Below are positions 1 through 6,417 of a stretch of DNA of 9,430 bases, in pieces. Position numbers and translations under genes: made by a program. Position 1 is the stretch's first letter; every line of letters begins with the position of its first letter. The notes beneath the pieces were generated by a model. It had not been told where the DNA came from. It did no database searches and saw only the letters and a program-made list of their open reading frames with translations. Source of the stretch: Hermodarchaeum sp048885185 (GTDB lineage: Archaea; Asgardarchaeota; Hermodarchaeia; Hermodarchaeales; Hermodarchaeaceae); contig JBHLQC010000050.1 of NCBI GenBank assembly GCA_048885185.1, positions 1-9,430 on the forward strand, written 5' to 3'.

Positions 1-113
1 TCATCTTCGAATAGAATTTCACGAAGTGGATTACACAGTGTGTGGCCTTCGCCTTCGATTTCTAGCTCTAATTCTCTGGAGGTGTTTTTGATTACTTTGA
101 TGTTCATAGTCAT
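1..113 (-). CDS. rpoL: DNA-directed RNA polymerase subunit L (Rpo11), partial
   Basis: The first 37 or so codons of a minus-strand gene are present; the rest lies beyond the left edge. The visible protein begins MTMNIKVIKNTSRELELEIE and continues with EGEGHTLCNPLREILFED. This matches the start of archaeal Rpo11/eukaryotic Rpb11, in which a short strand is followed by the G-E-x-H-T-L-x-N-x-L-R-E motif that begins the alpha-motif dimerisation helix. The subunit pairs with Rpo3 (RpoD) to form the assembly platform of RNA polymerase, like the alpha dimer in bacteria. Two in-frame ATGs (113 and 107) compete; the one at 113 follows an AAGGAT-like site and is taken here. It lies 82 nt downstream of a small unrecognised gene and a TTTAAAAG box lies in the gap, so it may have its own promoter as well as read-through. 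The family call is firm; the exact start is not. Confidence 0.93.
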   Translation of the reverse strand, partial: MTMNIKVIKNTSRELELEIEGEGHTLCNPLREILFED

Positions 114-164
114 CGAATCCTTTCAAGAGGTTCCTAAGGAGCAGGCAGACCGTACACAACTCCG

Positions 165-172
165 CTTTTAAA
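165..172 (-). promoter_or_regulatory. Possible TATA box for rpoL
   Basis: The minus strand reads CACTTTAAAAGC here, close to the archaeal TATA consensus. Transcription would start about 25 nt downstream (near 142), giving a leader of about 30 nt before the ATG at 113. It is the only AT-rich box in the 82-nt gap upstream of rpoL. This is inferred from spacing and sequence alone. Confidence 0.35.
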
Positions 173-195
173 GTGTTGCTTTAACAGGACCATTC

Positions 196-420
196 TCATG
201 GAGTAGGGCTGTGTTTGAACTCACGGTACAGGGCTTGGGAACGGCTCACGGCTATTCGAACTTGGACGGGATCACCACGGATGGTGACGGTGATGCCACG
301 TTGATCAGCTTTAACTTGGAAGTCAAGTTTTAGTTTGCGTTTCAACTGGTCGATAAACGTAACTTGGGCTTCTGCACCGGTTAAGGGAAATGTGAGGCTC
401 TTTTTCGTCCATCGAGCCAC
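196..420 (-). CDS. Small conserved-looking hypothetical protein between csl4 and rpoL
   Basis: A 74-residue basic protein that I do not recognise. It starts with GTG at 420 (MARWTKKSLTFPLTG...), and GGAGG at 432-436 overlaps the csl4 stop region with 11-nt spacing. No other start fits this site as well. The predicted order is strand (SLTFPL), helix (AQVTFIDQLKRKLKLD), two strands (FQVKA, GITVTIRG) and a final helix (PVQVRIAVSRSQALYREFKH). The segment ITVTIRGDPVQVRIAV resembles the strand-turn-helix end of KH-like or other small alpha/beta RNA-binding folds, but there is no GxxG loop and I claim no homology. There is no signal peptide or membrane segment. Its position, 16 nt after csl4 and just before rpoL, suggests a role in RNA metabolism or transcription by association only. 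The good Shine-Dalgarno and operon placement make it a real gene. Confidence 0.75.
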   Translation of the reverse strand: MARWTKKSLTFPLTGAEAQVTFIDQLKRKLKLDFQVKADQRGITVTIRGDPVQVRIAVSRSQALYREFKHSPTP

Positions 421-431
421 TCTATTCCTTT

Positions 432-436
432 CCTCC
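432..436 (-). promoter_or_regulatory. Shine-Dalgarno GGAGG deciding the GTG start of the 74-residue gene
   Basis: The minus strand reads TAAGGAGGAAAGGAATAGAGTG: the GGAGG directly follows the csl4 stop codon and precedes the GTG at 420 by 11 nt. It supports a non-ATG start for this small gene. Confidence 0.6.
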
Positions 437-1051
437 TTACTCCTCGGAAGGAAGTTCTTCCTCAGCTGGTTTAGAATTTAGAATCTGACCATATTTTTGT
501 GATATTTTGCGGCGTTCGAAGTTCCCGCATTCAGTACATTCCAGTCGAGTGCCTTGCAAGTGAAGCGGTTCTCCACACCGACTACAGGCTGCCTGAAAGA
601 CGCCAAACCGTGTTCCGACCGTTGAAAGACGAGCCAATCCATCAGTTTGCTGTTGCACCCGGGCAATGACTAGATCGCCAGGGGCAAAGAGATCTCGCAT
701 TTGTTCCACATACCCGCCAGCGGTATTTTTGATGAACAAATATCCGGAGAAGGTAATAGGGCATTCTATGTCTCCGATTCGAAAGATGTTAATTATAGCA
801 GATTTTTTGGTTACGTGTTGGATTTGACCTAAAACCACGTCATTGCGTTTAGGGTAGACGGGTTGACGTGTAGCACCCTCAACGCTAATTTTCCGTTCCT
901 TCATATCAATATGAACAATTCCAGTGATAGTCGCATAGATTACGTCATCTTCGTCTTGGAATGTTCCTTTGCCTGGGAGGTATTCTTCAATTACTCCTAA
1001 TCTTTCCCCAGGTAGAACGGAGTCTCCCTCTTTGATTCGTTGATCTGTCAT
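437..1051 (-). CDS. csl4: Archaeal exosome RNA-binding cap subunit Csl4
   Basis: This 204-residue protein has the Csl4 architecture. An N-terminal PGE-type domain (about 12-48, LPGERLGVIEEYLPGKGTF) is followed by an S1 RNA-binding domain (about 66-150, starting PKRNDVVLGQI). A C-terminal zinc ribbon has cysteines 156, 159, 172 and 175 (CSRCGE... CTECG). A short acidic tail (EEELPSEE) follows. Csl4 sits on the Rrp41/Rrp42 ring of the archaeal exosome, recruits DnaG and helps feed RNA to the 3'-to-5' phosphorolytic core. The ATG at 1051 has GGAGG at 1059-1063 with 7-nt spacing. Its ATGA overlaps the stop of the upstream methyltransferase by 4 nt, so translation is probably coupled. All four zinc ligands are intact and the length is usual for the family. 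Confidence 0.96.
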   Translation of the reverse strand: MTDQRIKEGDSVLPGERLGVIEEYLPGKGTFQDEDDVIYATITGIVHIDMKERKISVEGATRQPVYPKRNDVVLGQIQHVTKKSAIINIFRIGDIECPITFSGYLFIKNTAGGYVEQMRDLFAPGDLVIARVQQQTDGLARLSTVGTRFGVFQAACSRCGEPLHLQGTRLECTECGNFERRKISQKYGQILNSKPAEEELPSEE

Positions 1052-1683
1052 ACATTTTCCTCCTGCTTTTCTATTCGATAGAAATCCACTTTGATTGTGT
1101 GCCTTTTTTTCTCATGAAAGGGCATGGTGGCAGGAAGTGCCATCGGCATTTCCTGGACAAATGAGATTCGTCCACCCAACTCCGAGACAAACCGGGTAAT
1201 GAATTTCCGTCCGCCTTCCGATGCTTTATGTAACGAATAAATTACGTTTCCGATTTCTAACGCTTTTTGGAGAAAGGGTTGATCTGCGTGAACCCGTTGA
1301 ACTCCAAATGGGGCATTCATCAACACCGTATCTGCCTGGGCTGTGATTGCCTTGATATCTTGTGTGACGAACTCAATGCGATCTTTCACACCAAGTTGCA
1401 CAGCGTTTTGTTCTGCGACATTTAATACTTTCGAATCAATGTCGACACCAACGACATGACGGGCTCCGAGTAACGCAGCTCCAATCGCGAGACGTCCAGG
1501 TCCACATCCCAAATCATACACAAGTTGATCTTCGATATCTCCATAGGTTGCTGCTGTAAAGAGCATCGTCGCAGCTACTATATCCGTGATTTCATATTGT
1601 TCACTACTCGGGCAAGGTTCAGGAAAACCACGTATCTGGCTGAGTAACATTTCCAAGCGTTTCCGTGGCAGTCGTACTGACAT
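1048..1683 (-). CDS. METTL5-like rRNA adenine N6-methyltransferase
   Basis: This 211-residue class I AdoMet methyltransferase closely follows the METTL5 layout. An N-terminal RLPRKRLEMLLSQI helix leads into the FPEPCPSSEQYEITDIVA segment, which corresponds to FPKPKLELEQYPT in METTL5. AdoMet motif I is DLGCGPG (57-63), the acidic ribose-binding stretch is GVDID (79-83), and the catalytic motif is at 123-126. That motif reads NAPF where the family has NPPF; the following GVQRVHADQPFL is family-typical. METTL5 modifies a single adenine in small-subunit rRNA and in eukaryotes needs Trm112 as partner; the target here is inferred. The ATG at 1683 is the only start giving the full N-terminal family match. 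It is the first gene of its operon, overlaps csl4 by 4 nt, and faces enolase across a divergent promoter region. Confidence 0.88.
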   Translation of the reverse strand: MSVRLPRKRLEMLLSQIRGFPEPCPSSEQYEITDIVAATMLFTAATYGDIEDQLVYDLGCGPGRLAIGAALLGARHVVGVDIDSKVLNVAEQNAVQLGVKDRIEFVTQDIKAITAQADTVLMNAPFGVQRVHADQPFLQKALEIGNVIYSLHKASEGGRKFITRFVSELGGRISFVQEMPMALPATMPFHEKKRHTIKVDFYRIEKQEENV

Positions 1684-1732
1684 TAAAAGTGAACGCCCTC
1701 TACCTTTTTTAGACCCATTGTATTGTTATCAC

Positions 1733-1739
1733 TTAATAG
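1733..1739 (+). promoter_or_regulatory. Possible TATA box for enolase
   Basis: The plus strand reads CACTTAATAGC here. A start site about 25 nt downstream (near 1760) would leave a leader of about 30 nt containing the GGAGG at 1775-1779 before the GTG at 1790. A similar TTAATA core occurs upstream of the uL16 gene and ksgA on the minus strand, which supports its use as a local TATA form. A second box (TTTATAAT, 1755-1762) is also possible but would place initiation downstream of the Shine-Dalgarno. Confidence 0.3.
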
Positions 1740-1754
1740 CATCGAGGTTCATAA

Positions 1755-1766
1755 TTTATAATTCTC
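1755..1766 (-). promoter_or_regulatory. Probable BRE/TATA promoter of the METTL5-csl4-rpoL operon
   Basis: The minus strand reads GAGAATTATAAAT: a purine-rich BRE-like GAGAA directly before TTATAAAT, a good archaeal TATA box. Initiation would fall near 1730, giving a leader of about 50 nt before the ATG at 1683. It lies within the 106-bp divergent region and overlaps a reverse-reading TTTATAAT on the plus strand. Confidence 0.45.
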
Positions 1767-1774
1767 GTATGAAT

Positions 1775-1779
1775 GGAGG
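1775..1779 (+). promoter_or_regulatory. Shine-Dalgarno GGAGG deciding the enolase start
   Basis: GGAGG lies 10 nt before the GTG at 1790 and inside the reading frame that opens from the ATG at 1769. The ATG has no Shine-Dalgarno of its own. This site, and the family-typical N-terminus it yields, favour the GTG. Confidence 0.6.
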
Positions 1780-1789
1780 CTTCCAAACC

Positions 1790-3082
1790 GTGTCAAATCC
1801 TTACGAAATCACAGAAATCCGAGCAATGGAAATTTTAGACAGCCGTGGAAATCCTACAGTTCAAGCCGAGGTGCTTACCAGGGAGGGATATGGAAGAGCC
1901 ATGGTTCCCTCTGGCGCTTCAAAGGGTAAATTCGAAGCAGTCGAGCTCCGTGATGGAGACCCACACCGTTACCATGGTCGCGGTGTCTTAAACGCCGTGG
2001 ATAACATTCTCAACATTATCACACCAGCTTTGATCGGGATGGATGCACGGGAACAGAAAACAATAGATGATAAGCTACGCGAATTGGATGGAACACCTAA
2101 TAAAGGTCGATTGGGAGCAAATGCTATTTTAGGCATTTCCTTAGCTGTGGCGAAAGCAGCATCAGATACCAGCATTCAGCATCTCTTTGAATACTTAGCA
2201 AAACGGGATGAGTACATATTACCTGTTCCTATGATGAACATCATCAATGGCGGGGTCCATGCAGGGAATGAACTGGCAATGCAAGAATTCATGATTATGC
2301 CTTTGGGCTTTGACGACTTCAATAAGGCCCTTCGTGCTGGGGTGCAAATATATCACGCCCTTGGAAGGGTGCTCCTTCAGAAATATGGTATATCAGGAAA
2401 GAATCTCGGTGATGAAGGTGGGTTTGCTCCACCAATGCTTAAAACCCGTGAAGCATTGAACGCTATCGAAGCTGCCATTGAACAGGAAGGATACAAGCCA
2501 GGAAAAGAAATTGCATTAGCATTGGATGCAGCTGCAAACGAATTTCATGAAAAAGGAAAATACTCTGTTGATGGGCGAGAATTACCGCCAGAAGAATTGC
2601 ATGAGTACTATCGCGTCCTTTGTGACGAATATCCAATCATTTCCGTTGAAGATCCGTTTGAAGAGAACGATTACGAAAGCTTCACCAAACTAACTCAGGC
2701 ACTAGGTAAGTCGATTCAAATCGTTGGTGATGACATCTTTGTTTCAAATATCGAACGATTACAGAAAGGCATTGAAATGGGCGCAGCCAACTCACTACTA
2801 CTCAAGGTCAACCAAATTGGGACACTCACTGAAGCGATGGAAGCGGCGCACCTTGCAGGATCTAATGGGTATACCGTTGTTGTAAGCCATCGAAGTGGGG
2901 AAACCGAAAACACGTTTATTGCTGACCTCTCTGTGGCCTTGTCCTGCGGTCAAATTAAGATTGGTGCACCTGCACGAGGTGAACGAACAGCAAAATACAA
3001 TCGCCTTACTAAAATCACCCATGATTTGGGACCAAAAGGACACTTTGCTGGTACACAATTTCGGAAGTATATGGTCAGCTAA
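1790..3082 (+). CDS. eno: Enolase (phosphopyruvate hydratase)
   Basis: Enolase interconverts 2-phosphoglycerate and phosphoenolpyruvate in cytoplasmic glycolysis/gluconeogenesis. From the GTG the protein is 430 residues and starts MSNPYEITEIRAMEILDSRGNPTV, closely matching archaeal enolases such as the Pyrococcus type (M-x-NPFEIT). Starting at the ATG at 1769 would add seven residues; the GGAGG at 1775-1779 favours the GTG. The active site is intact: His157 in GGVHAGN, Glu166 in MQEF, magnesium ligands Asp246, Glu287 (SVEDPF) and the GDD near 314, catalytic Lys339 in the signature LLLKVNQIGTLTEA, His367 in SHRSGE, and Lys390 in IKIGAP. It is the only plus-strand gene and the only metabolic one here. 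It diverges from the METTL5 operon and converges on the uL16 gene 24 bp downstream. Nothing suggests transfer or decay. Confidence 0.97.
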   Translation: MSNPYEITEIRAMEILDSRGNPTVQAEVLTREGYGRAMVPSGASKGKFEAVELRDGDPHRYHGRGVLNAVDNILNIITPALIGMDAREQKTIDDKLRELDGTPNKGRLGANAILGISLAVAKAASDTSIQHLFEYLAKRDEYILPVPMMNIINGGVHAGNELAMQEFMIMPLGFDDFNKALRAGVQIYHALGRVLLQKYGISGKNLGDEGGFAPPMLKTREALNAIEAAIEQEGYKPGKEIALALDAAANEFHEKGKYSVDGRELPPEELHEYYRVLCDEYPIISVEDPFEENDYESFTKLTQALGKSIQIVGDDIFVSNIERLQKGIEMGAANSLLLKVNQIGTLTEAMEAAHLAGSNGYTVVVSHRSGETENTFIADLSVALSCGQIKIGAPARGERTAKYNRLTKITHDLGPKGHFAGTQFRKYMVS

Positions 3083-3084
3083 CG

Positions 3085-3096
3085 TTTTTCGAAAAA
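3085..3096. terminator. Probable bidirectional terminator between enolase and uL16
   Basis: The perfect palindrome TTTTTCGAAAAA lies in the 24-bp gap between two convergent stop codons, so each transcript meets a run of five T within 15 nt of its stop. Archaeal intrinsic termination needs mainly a U-rich tract. A further T7 run at 3118-3124 on the plus strand, inside the uL16 3' end, could act as a back-up for enolase. Confidence 0.5.
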
Positions 3097-3106
3097 TAAG
3101 AGTTGA

Positions 3107-3643
3107 CTAAAAACCAATTTTTTTACGTAATTCTTCAGGCGCTTTATCGAGACTTAGTTTGCAAGGAGTAGGAACCTTCATGGATGCCCGCCGAAGGGCG
3201 TTCTTGGCAATATCAAGATGCTGGTAATCTACTTCCAAGGTCAGTATCGGTTGTCCCGGTTTTACACGTGCAGCTAGGGCAAAGGGCTTCCCGAAGGAGC
3301 GACGCATGCCTTCTTGAATACGGTCTGCTCCTGCAACGGCCATCATCTTCTTTTCACGGAGAATTTGATGCGGATAGGGACGAATCCATAAAAAGTAGTT
3401 TTCCACTCCAAGTTGTTTGGTCAGATAACGATTGGCACTAACTCGCATCGCTTCTAAGGCGCTGTGACGAATTTGCACTGCTTCTTTAGCCAAGAGGCTA
3501 ATTGTCAGTTGGAAATTTCGGCTCCGCTTTTTACCCATTCGCCACAAGACGACTTTGTTAACTGGCATCCGCTTGACATACTCTTTTCGGGTATACGATG
3601 GACGGTTAATGTGTCTATAGCAGTGTCCTGGTCTTACAGGCAT
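3107..3643 (-). CDS. rpl10e: 50S ribosomal protein uL16 (archaeal L10e)
   Basis: A 178-residue ribosomal protein of the archaeal/eukaryotic L10e (uL16) family. Family features are the N-terminal RPGHCYRHINRPSYTRKEY, the NKVV segment, a middle part RMGKKRSRNFQLTISLLAKEAVQIRHSALEAMRVSANRYL, and the RPYPHQILREKKMMAVAGADRIQEGMRRSFGKPFALAARV stretch that contacts 23S rRNA near the A-site tRNA elbow. It is a late-joining protein needed for subunit maturation. The ATG at 3643 has GAGGCGAT at 3652-3659, one mismatch from the ideal GAGGTGAT, 8 nt upstream. A TTAATAAG box further upstream and a 96-nt gap from the GTPase gene suggest separate transcription. It converges on enolase. Length and motifs are normal. 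Confidence 0.96.
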   Translation of the reverse strand: MPVRPGHCYRHINRPSYTRKEYVKRMPVNKVVLWRMGKKRSRNFQLTISLLAKEAVQIRHSALEAMRVSANRYLTKQLGVENYFLWIRPYPHQILREKKMMAVAGADRIQEGMRRSFGKPFALAARVKPGQPILTLEVDYQHLDIAKNALRRASMKVPTPCKLSLDKAPEELRKKIGF

Positions 3644-3651
3644 TTTGAATA

Positions 3652-3704
3652 ATCGCCTCTCGGTTTCAGGGTAGGGAGTAGTGCAAATCTCGGGGTCTTA
3701 TTAA
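3652..3704 (-). promoter_or_regulatory. Possible promoter and Shine-Dalgarno of the uL16 gene
   Basis: The minus strand carries TTAATAAG (3697-3704) as a TATA candidate. This predicts initiation near 3675 and a leader of about 30 nt. The leader contains GAGGCGAT (3652-3659), 8 nt before the ATG at 3643. The spacing agrees with archaeal promoter geometry; the box itself departs from consensus. Confidence 0.4.
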
Positions 3705-3739
3705 TCTTACGCGCTGACAGACTTAGAATCCGAATAAAA

Positions 3740-4918
3740 TTAGGATGTGAAAATCTGGATTACATCTTGATCTTCTAACACGAAGGTAAATCCAACTTTC
3801 TTCTTCATCTGTCCAGTGTGCATTCGATAGACAATAGCATACCGAAAGTTTTTGTGGAAATCACTATGAAGGCGTTTCGCCAAATCCTCCACGGTAGCTC
3901 CTTGGGGTAAAATCAACGGTTTATCACCAATTTCACCAGAACTCTTTCGAGTGAAAATTCGGATAACTCCGAGCCCTTCAAAGATTCCTGCACCGGCAAT
4001 TCTAATCTCCTTATCTTTTTCCACCGAAACAGGATAGATTTGAAACATCTTTCCATATTCAACCTGCAGTGTTTTGAAATTCTGAGAACTGGCAGGCAAA
4101 TCACCCTTAGTACCAATAATGATTGCTGGAGTGTATTGGGTTCGACTATCAAGAACCTCAATGAAATCATCCAAAGTAGCAGGACCACGAAATTGCAAAG
4201 AACAATTGTGGATTCGCCGGCGACGAAGGAGTTGCCGAATAAGTTCTGGATCCTCTTGGAAGTTAGTTCCTCCAATAATATGAATTCCACCACTCCCGGT
4301 TTTCGCATAACGAATGGGTGGTGGATCTTTATTGAGTTTAATTCGCGCCTTTTCTAAGGTGCTCACCAGGAACTCTACTTGGGGTAGAGGGGGTTCAGAA
4401 AGATCGATTACTAGTACAACAAGATCAGCGTTTCGAACGCCTCCCAATATTTGACGACCTACACTACTGTCGTCCATTCCCTCAAAGAGCGCAGGCATCT
4501 CGATGATTTGAATATCAGTTCCGCCATATTTGAAAACTCCGGGTTCTGGCAGTTGAGTAGTAAATTCATAATCACCAATTTTGGCTTTTGCACCAGTTAA
4601 CCGATTGAGAAGGGCGCTTTTCCCTGAGCTGGTTAACCCGACTAATACTACTTGTCCAGCACCTTCTTTGGCTAGGGAATAGGTTGGTCCCCCTTTAGCC
4701 ATTTTTCTTCGCGCGCGGCGTTCTTCCTGTTCTTGACGTAGGACTGTTAGTCGATGGCGGTAATGTGCGACCATTTTTTCTGAAGATTTATGCTTGGGGA
4801 TAAGTGAGATGAACCTTTCAAGTTTAGCTATTCGATCTTCTAGGATGGTTGCCTCTTCATAGGCGTGCATCGCCGCCTTTGCTTCAGCAGTTAAGTTAAC
4901 TGGCAAGGAACCATCCAC
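3740..4918 (-). CDS. DRG/Obg-type GTPase with C-terminal TGS domain
   Basis: This 392-residue protein aligns along its length with DRG-type GTPases (COG1163). The N-terminal helical region (about 25-75, ILEDRIAKLERFISLIPKHK) is the family's leader. The G domain has the P-loop GLTSSGKS (94-101), a DYEFTT switch I (116-121) and G4 TKGD (270-273). The DRG-specific insertion includes KLNKDPPPI, TGSGGI and RRIHNC. A TGS domain occupies about 325-392. DRG proteins associate with ribosomes and aid translation, but the role of this one is inferred. The G3 motif, usually DLPG, reads EMPA (140-143), so the Asp and the Gly are both changed. The start is GTG at 4918: an in-frame stop lies two codons upstream and no clear Shine-Dalgarno is visible. 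It ends the right-hand operon, 41 nt after the HemK2-like gene. Confidence 0.88.
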   Translation of the reverse strand: MDGSLPVNLTAEAKAAMHAYEEATILEDRIAKLERFISLIPKHKSSEKMVAHYRHRLTVLRQEQEERRARRKMAKGGPTYSLAKEGAGQVVLVGLTSSGKSALLNRLTGAKAKIGDYEFTTQLPEPGVFKYGGTDIQIIEMPALFEGMDDSSVGRQILGGVRNADLVVLVIDLSEPPLPQVEFLVSTLEKARIKLNKDPPPIRYAKTGSGGIHIIGGTNFQEDPELIRQLLRRRRIHNCSLQFRGPATLDDFIEVLDSRTQYTPAIIIGTKGDLPASSQNFKTLQVEYGKMFQIYPVSVEKDKEIRIAGAGIFEGLGVIRIFTRKSSGEIGDKPLILPQGATVEDLAKRLHSDFHKNFRYAIVYRMHTGQMKKKVGFTFVLEDQDVIQIFTS

Positions 4919-4959
4919 GTTTCATTCAGCATCAATGACTTCTAAAACATTTGGTTCAA

Positions 4960-5574
4960 TTAGGGCTGTTGTTTTGGTCTACTTGCTAGGAATAAGATTA
5001 AACGCTCAAAGAAAAATGCCTTCTCCTCTTTCACTTGGACGGAGTGGAATAGTTGCTTCAGCTGAGTTTGAATACGTTCTGGTTCGGAAAGTGAAGATTG
5101 GATTAGTAGCAGTCTTCCATCTACACTAAGGTAACGTGAACATTGAGCAATGAATTTCTCAGTGATTTCATAGCCCTTCTCACCACCAGACCATGCTGGG
5201 TCAAAAGCTGGATCATCCTTTGTACCGGGAAGATAAGGCGGGTTAAAAGTCAGTAAAGAGAATTTTTCATCTGGACGAATCGGGTCAAAGAGATTTCCTT
5301 GGCGTATTTCGACCAAGGCGTCAAGGTTATGAAGCGCTACGTTCTTCTTTGCGTTTTGAACCGCAAAGTCAGAGTGATCAGTTGCAACCACCTGTGCCCC
5401 TGCTTTTGCGGCAACAATGGCTACCAGTCCACAACCAGTCCCCACTTCTAGCATTGTATCGCCTGGAGTTATTTCCAGATTCGCACAAAGCATGAACGTG
5501 TCATCAGCCGGTTCGTAAACTCCGTCGTCCACAATGACCCAGATGTCTTCATAAAACGCTGCCGACGGACTCAT
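4960..5574 (-). CDS. HemK2/Mtq2-like protein methyltransferase (N6AMT1 family)
   Basis: A 204-residue class I AdoMet methyltransferase of the archaeal HemK-related family. It has the short N-terminus ending VYEPADDTFML (19-29) typical of HemK2/Mtq2, AdoMet motif I EVGTGCGL (43-50), the acidic ATDHSD (64-69) and catalytic NPPYLP (111-116). The later AWSGGEKG segment is also family-typical. It lacks the N-terminal helical domain of bacterial PrmC, which explains its smaller size. Relatives methylate the glutamine of the GGQ motif in release factor 1 (aRF1/eRF1) and use Trm112 as partner; that function is inferred here. Its ATG at 5574 overlaps the ksgA stop in an ATGA, so translation is probably coupled. 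All catalytic residues are intact. Family confidence is high; the substrate is an inference. Confidence 0.9.
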   Translation of the reverse strand: MSPSAAFYEDIWVIVDDGVYEPADDTFMLCANLEITPGDTMLEVGTGCGLVAIVAAKAGAQVVATDHSDFAVQNAKKNVALHNLDALVEIRQGNLFDPIRPDEKFSLLTFNPPYLPGTKDDPAFDPAWSGGEKGYEITEKFIAQCSRYLSVDGRLLLIQSSLSEPERIQTQLKQLFHSVQVKEEKAFFFERLILFLASRPKQQP

Positions 5575-6395
5575 ACCTGCCGTTCCTCATAGATGATGTT
5601 CGAAATCTCCGCTATCTTGCCTGGTTCCAGCTCCTCAACTCGCTGATTTAGCCAGGGAATTTTATCTTGTAATTGTTGAAAATCATGTTGACCTAAGAAG
5701 GACTTCAAAGGTGTTCGAATCTTCTTTCTTCGCTGGTTAAAAAGCACAGTCGTGATTTGTCCAAACAGATTCACATCTTTTACCGCGAATATCGGCTGTG
5801 AACGTCGGTGAATTCGAACGAGTGCAGATGAGACTTCTGGAGACGGGTAGAATGATTCAGGTGTAACCAACTCCAGCAACTCCACTGCTGCATAATATGT
5901 TGCCATCACAGTTAATCTTCCATATTGTTTCGTTCCAGGTGTTGCAATCAGACGTTCTCCAAATTCCCTTTGAAGCATTAAAACAGCCATAGGGATATTC
6001 GACTTAAAGAACTTGAACAACACAGGTGAGGAAATGCTGTATGGAAGGTTGGCGATGAGTTTATCACTTTGAGGCCATTCGATTTTCACGGCATCGCCTT
6101 GAATAACCTGAATGCGTTGATTTGATTCTAGTTCCTGAGAAAGAAGTCGAAAAAGTTTCGTATCCTTTTCAATCGTGTAAACCTGCTGCACGTGATCGAC
6201 CAATGCCTGTGTTAAAGCTCCGGTTCCGGTTCCAATTTCTAGGATTCGGTCATCCTGGGAGAGATTCGCAGACTCAATAATGTGTTCCAGCACCCTTTCG
6301 TTTACAAGGTAATGTTGACCTAGCTGTTTCGACACTCGGACATTATGTGTCTTCAGCCACTGTTTAGTCCGGGTGAGAAGTGTTCCCGGGGTCAT
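5571..6395 (-). CDS. ksgA: 16S rRNA adenine dimethyltransferase KsgA/Dim1
   Basis: A 274-residue enzyme that dimethylates two adjacent adenines in the helix 45 loop of 16S rRNA, a late quality check in small-subunit assembly. Visible motifs are LGQHYL (25-30), AdoMet motif I EIGTGTGALT (53-62), acidic YTIEKD (73-78), GDAVK (100-104) and the catalytic NLPYSISSP (116-124). MLQREFGERL and ESFYPSPEVSSALV follow. The C-terminal NQRRKKIRTPLKSFL region is typical of the rRNA-binding domain. The ATG at 6395 gives the usual length; an AGGAT-like site upstream is weak. The gene is separated from DUF655 by 98 nt, the largest gap in this operon, which contains a TTAATAG box and a bulged hairpin. Its 3' end overlaps the HemK2-like gene by 4 nt. 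Confidence 0.96.
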   Translation of the reverse strand: MTPGTLLTRTKQWLKTHNVRVSKQLGQHYLVNERVLEHIIESANLSQDDRILEIGTGTGALTQALVDHVQQVYTIEKDTKLFRLLSQELESNQRIQVIQGDAVKIEWPQSDKLIANLPYSISSPVLFKFFKSNIPMAVLMLQREFGERLIATPGTKQYGRLTVMATYYAAVELLELVTPESFYPSPEVSSALVRIHRRSQPIFAVKDVNLFGQITTVLFNQRRKKIRTPLKSFLGQHDFQQLQDKIPWLNQRVEELEPGKIAEISNIIYEERQV

Positions 6396-6417
6396 CTTTC
6401 ATACAATCCTAGAAGTA

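Noticed and set aside
1586..1768. Long upstream extension of the enolase frame
   Set aside because: It runs antisense through the 5' end of the METTL5-like gene and across the promoter region, has no enolase similarity, and an internal start gives the family N-terminus.
1969..3058. Minus-strand open frames within enolase
   Set aside because: They are antisense shadows of a highly conserved gene, with no family likeness and no ribosome site.
4919..4959. Short open stretch with ATGs between the HemK2-like and GTPase genes
   Set aside because: Only 41 nt, with in-frame stops next to the GTPase start and no Shine-Dalgarno; no gene or clear signal.
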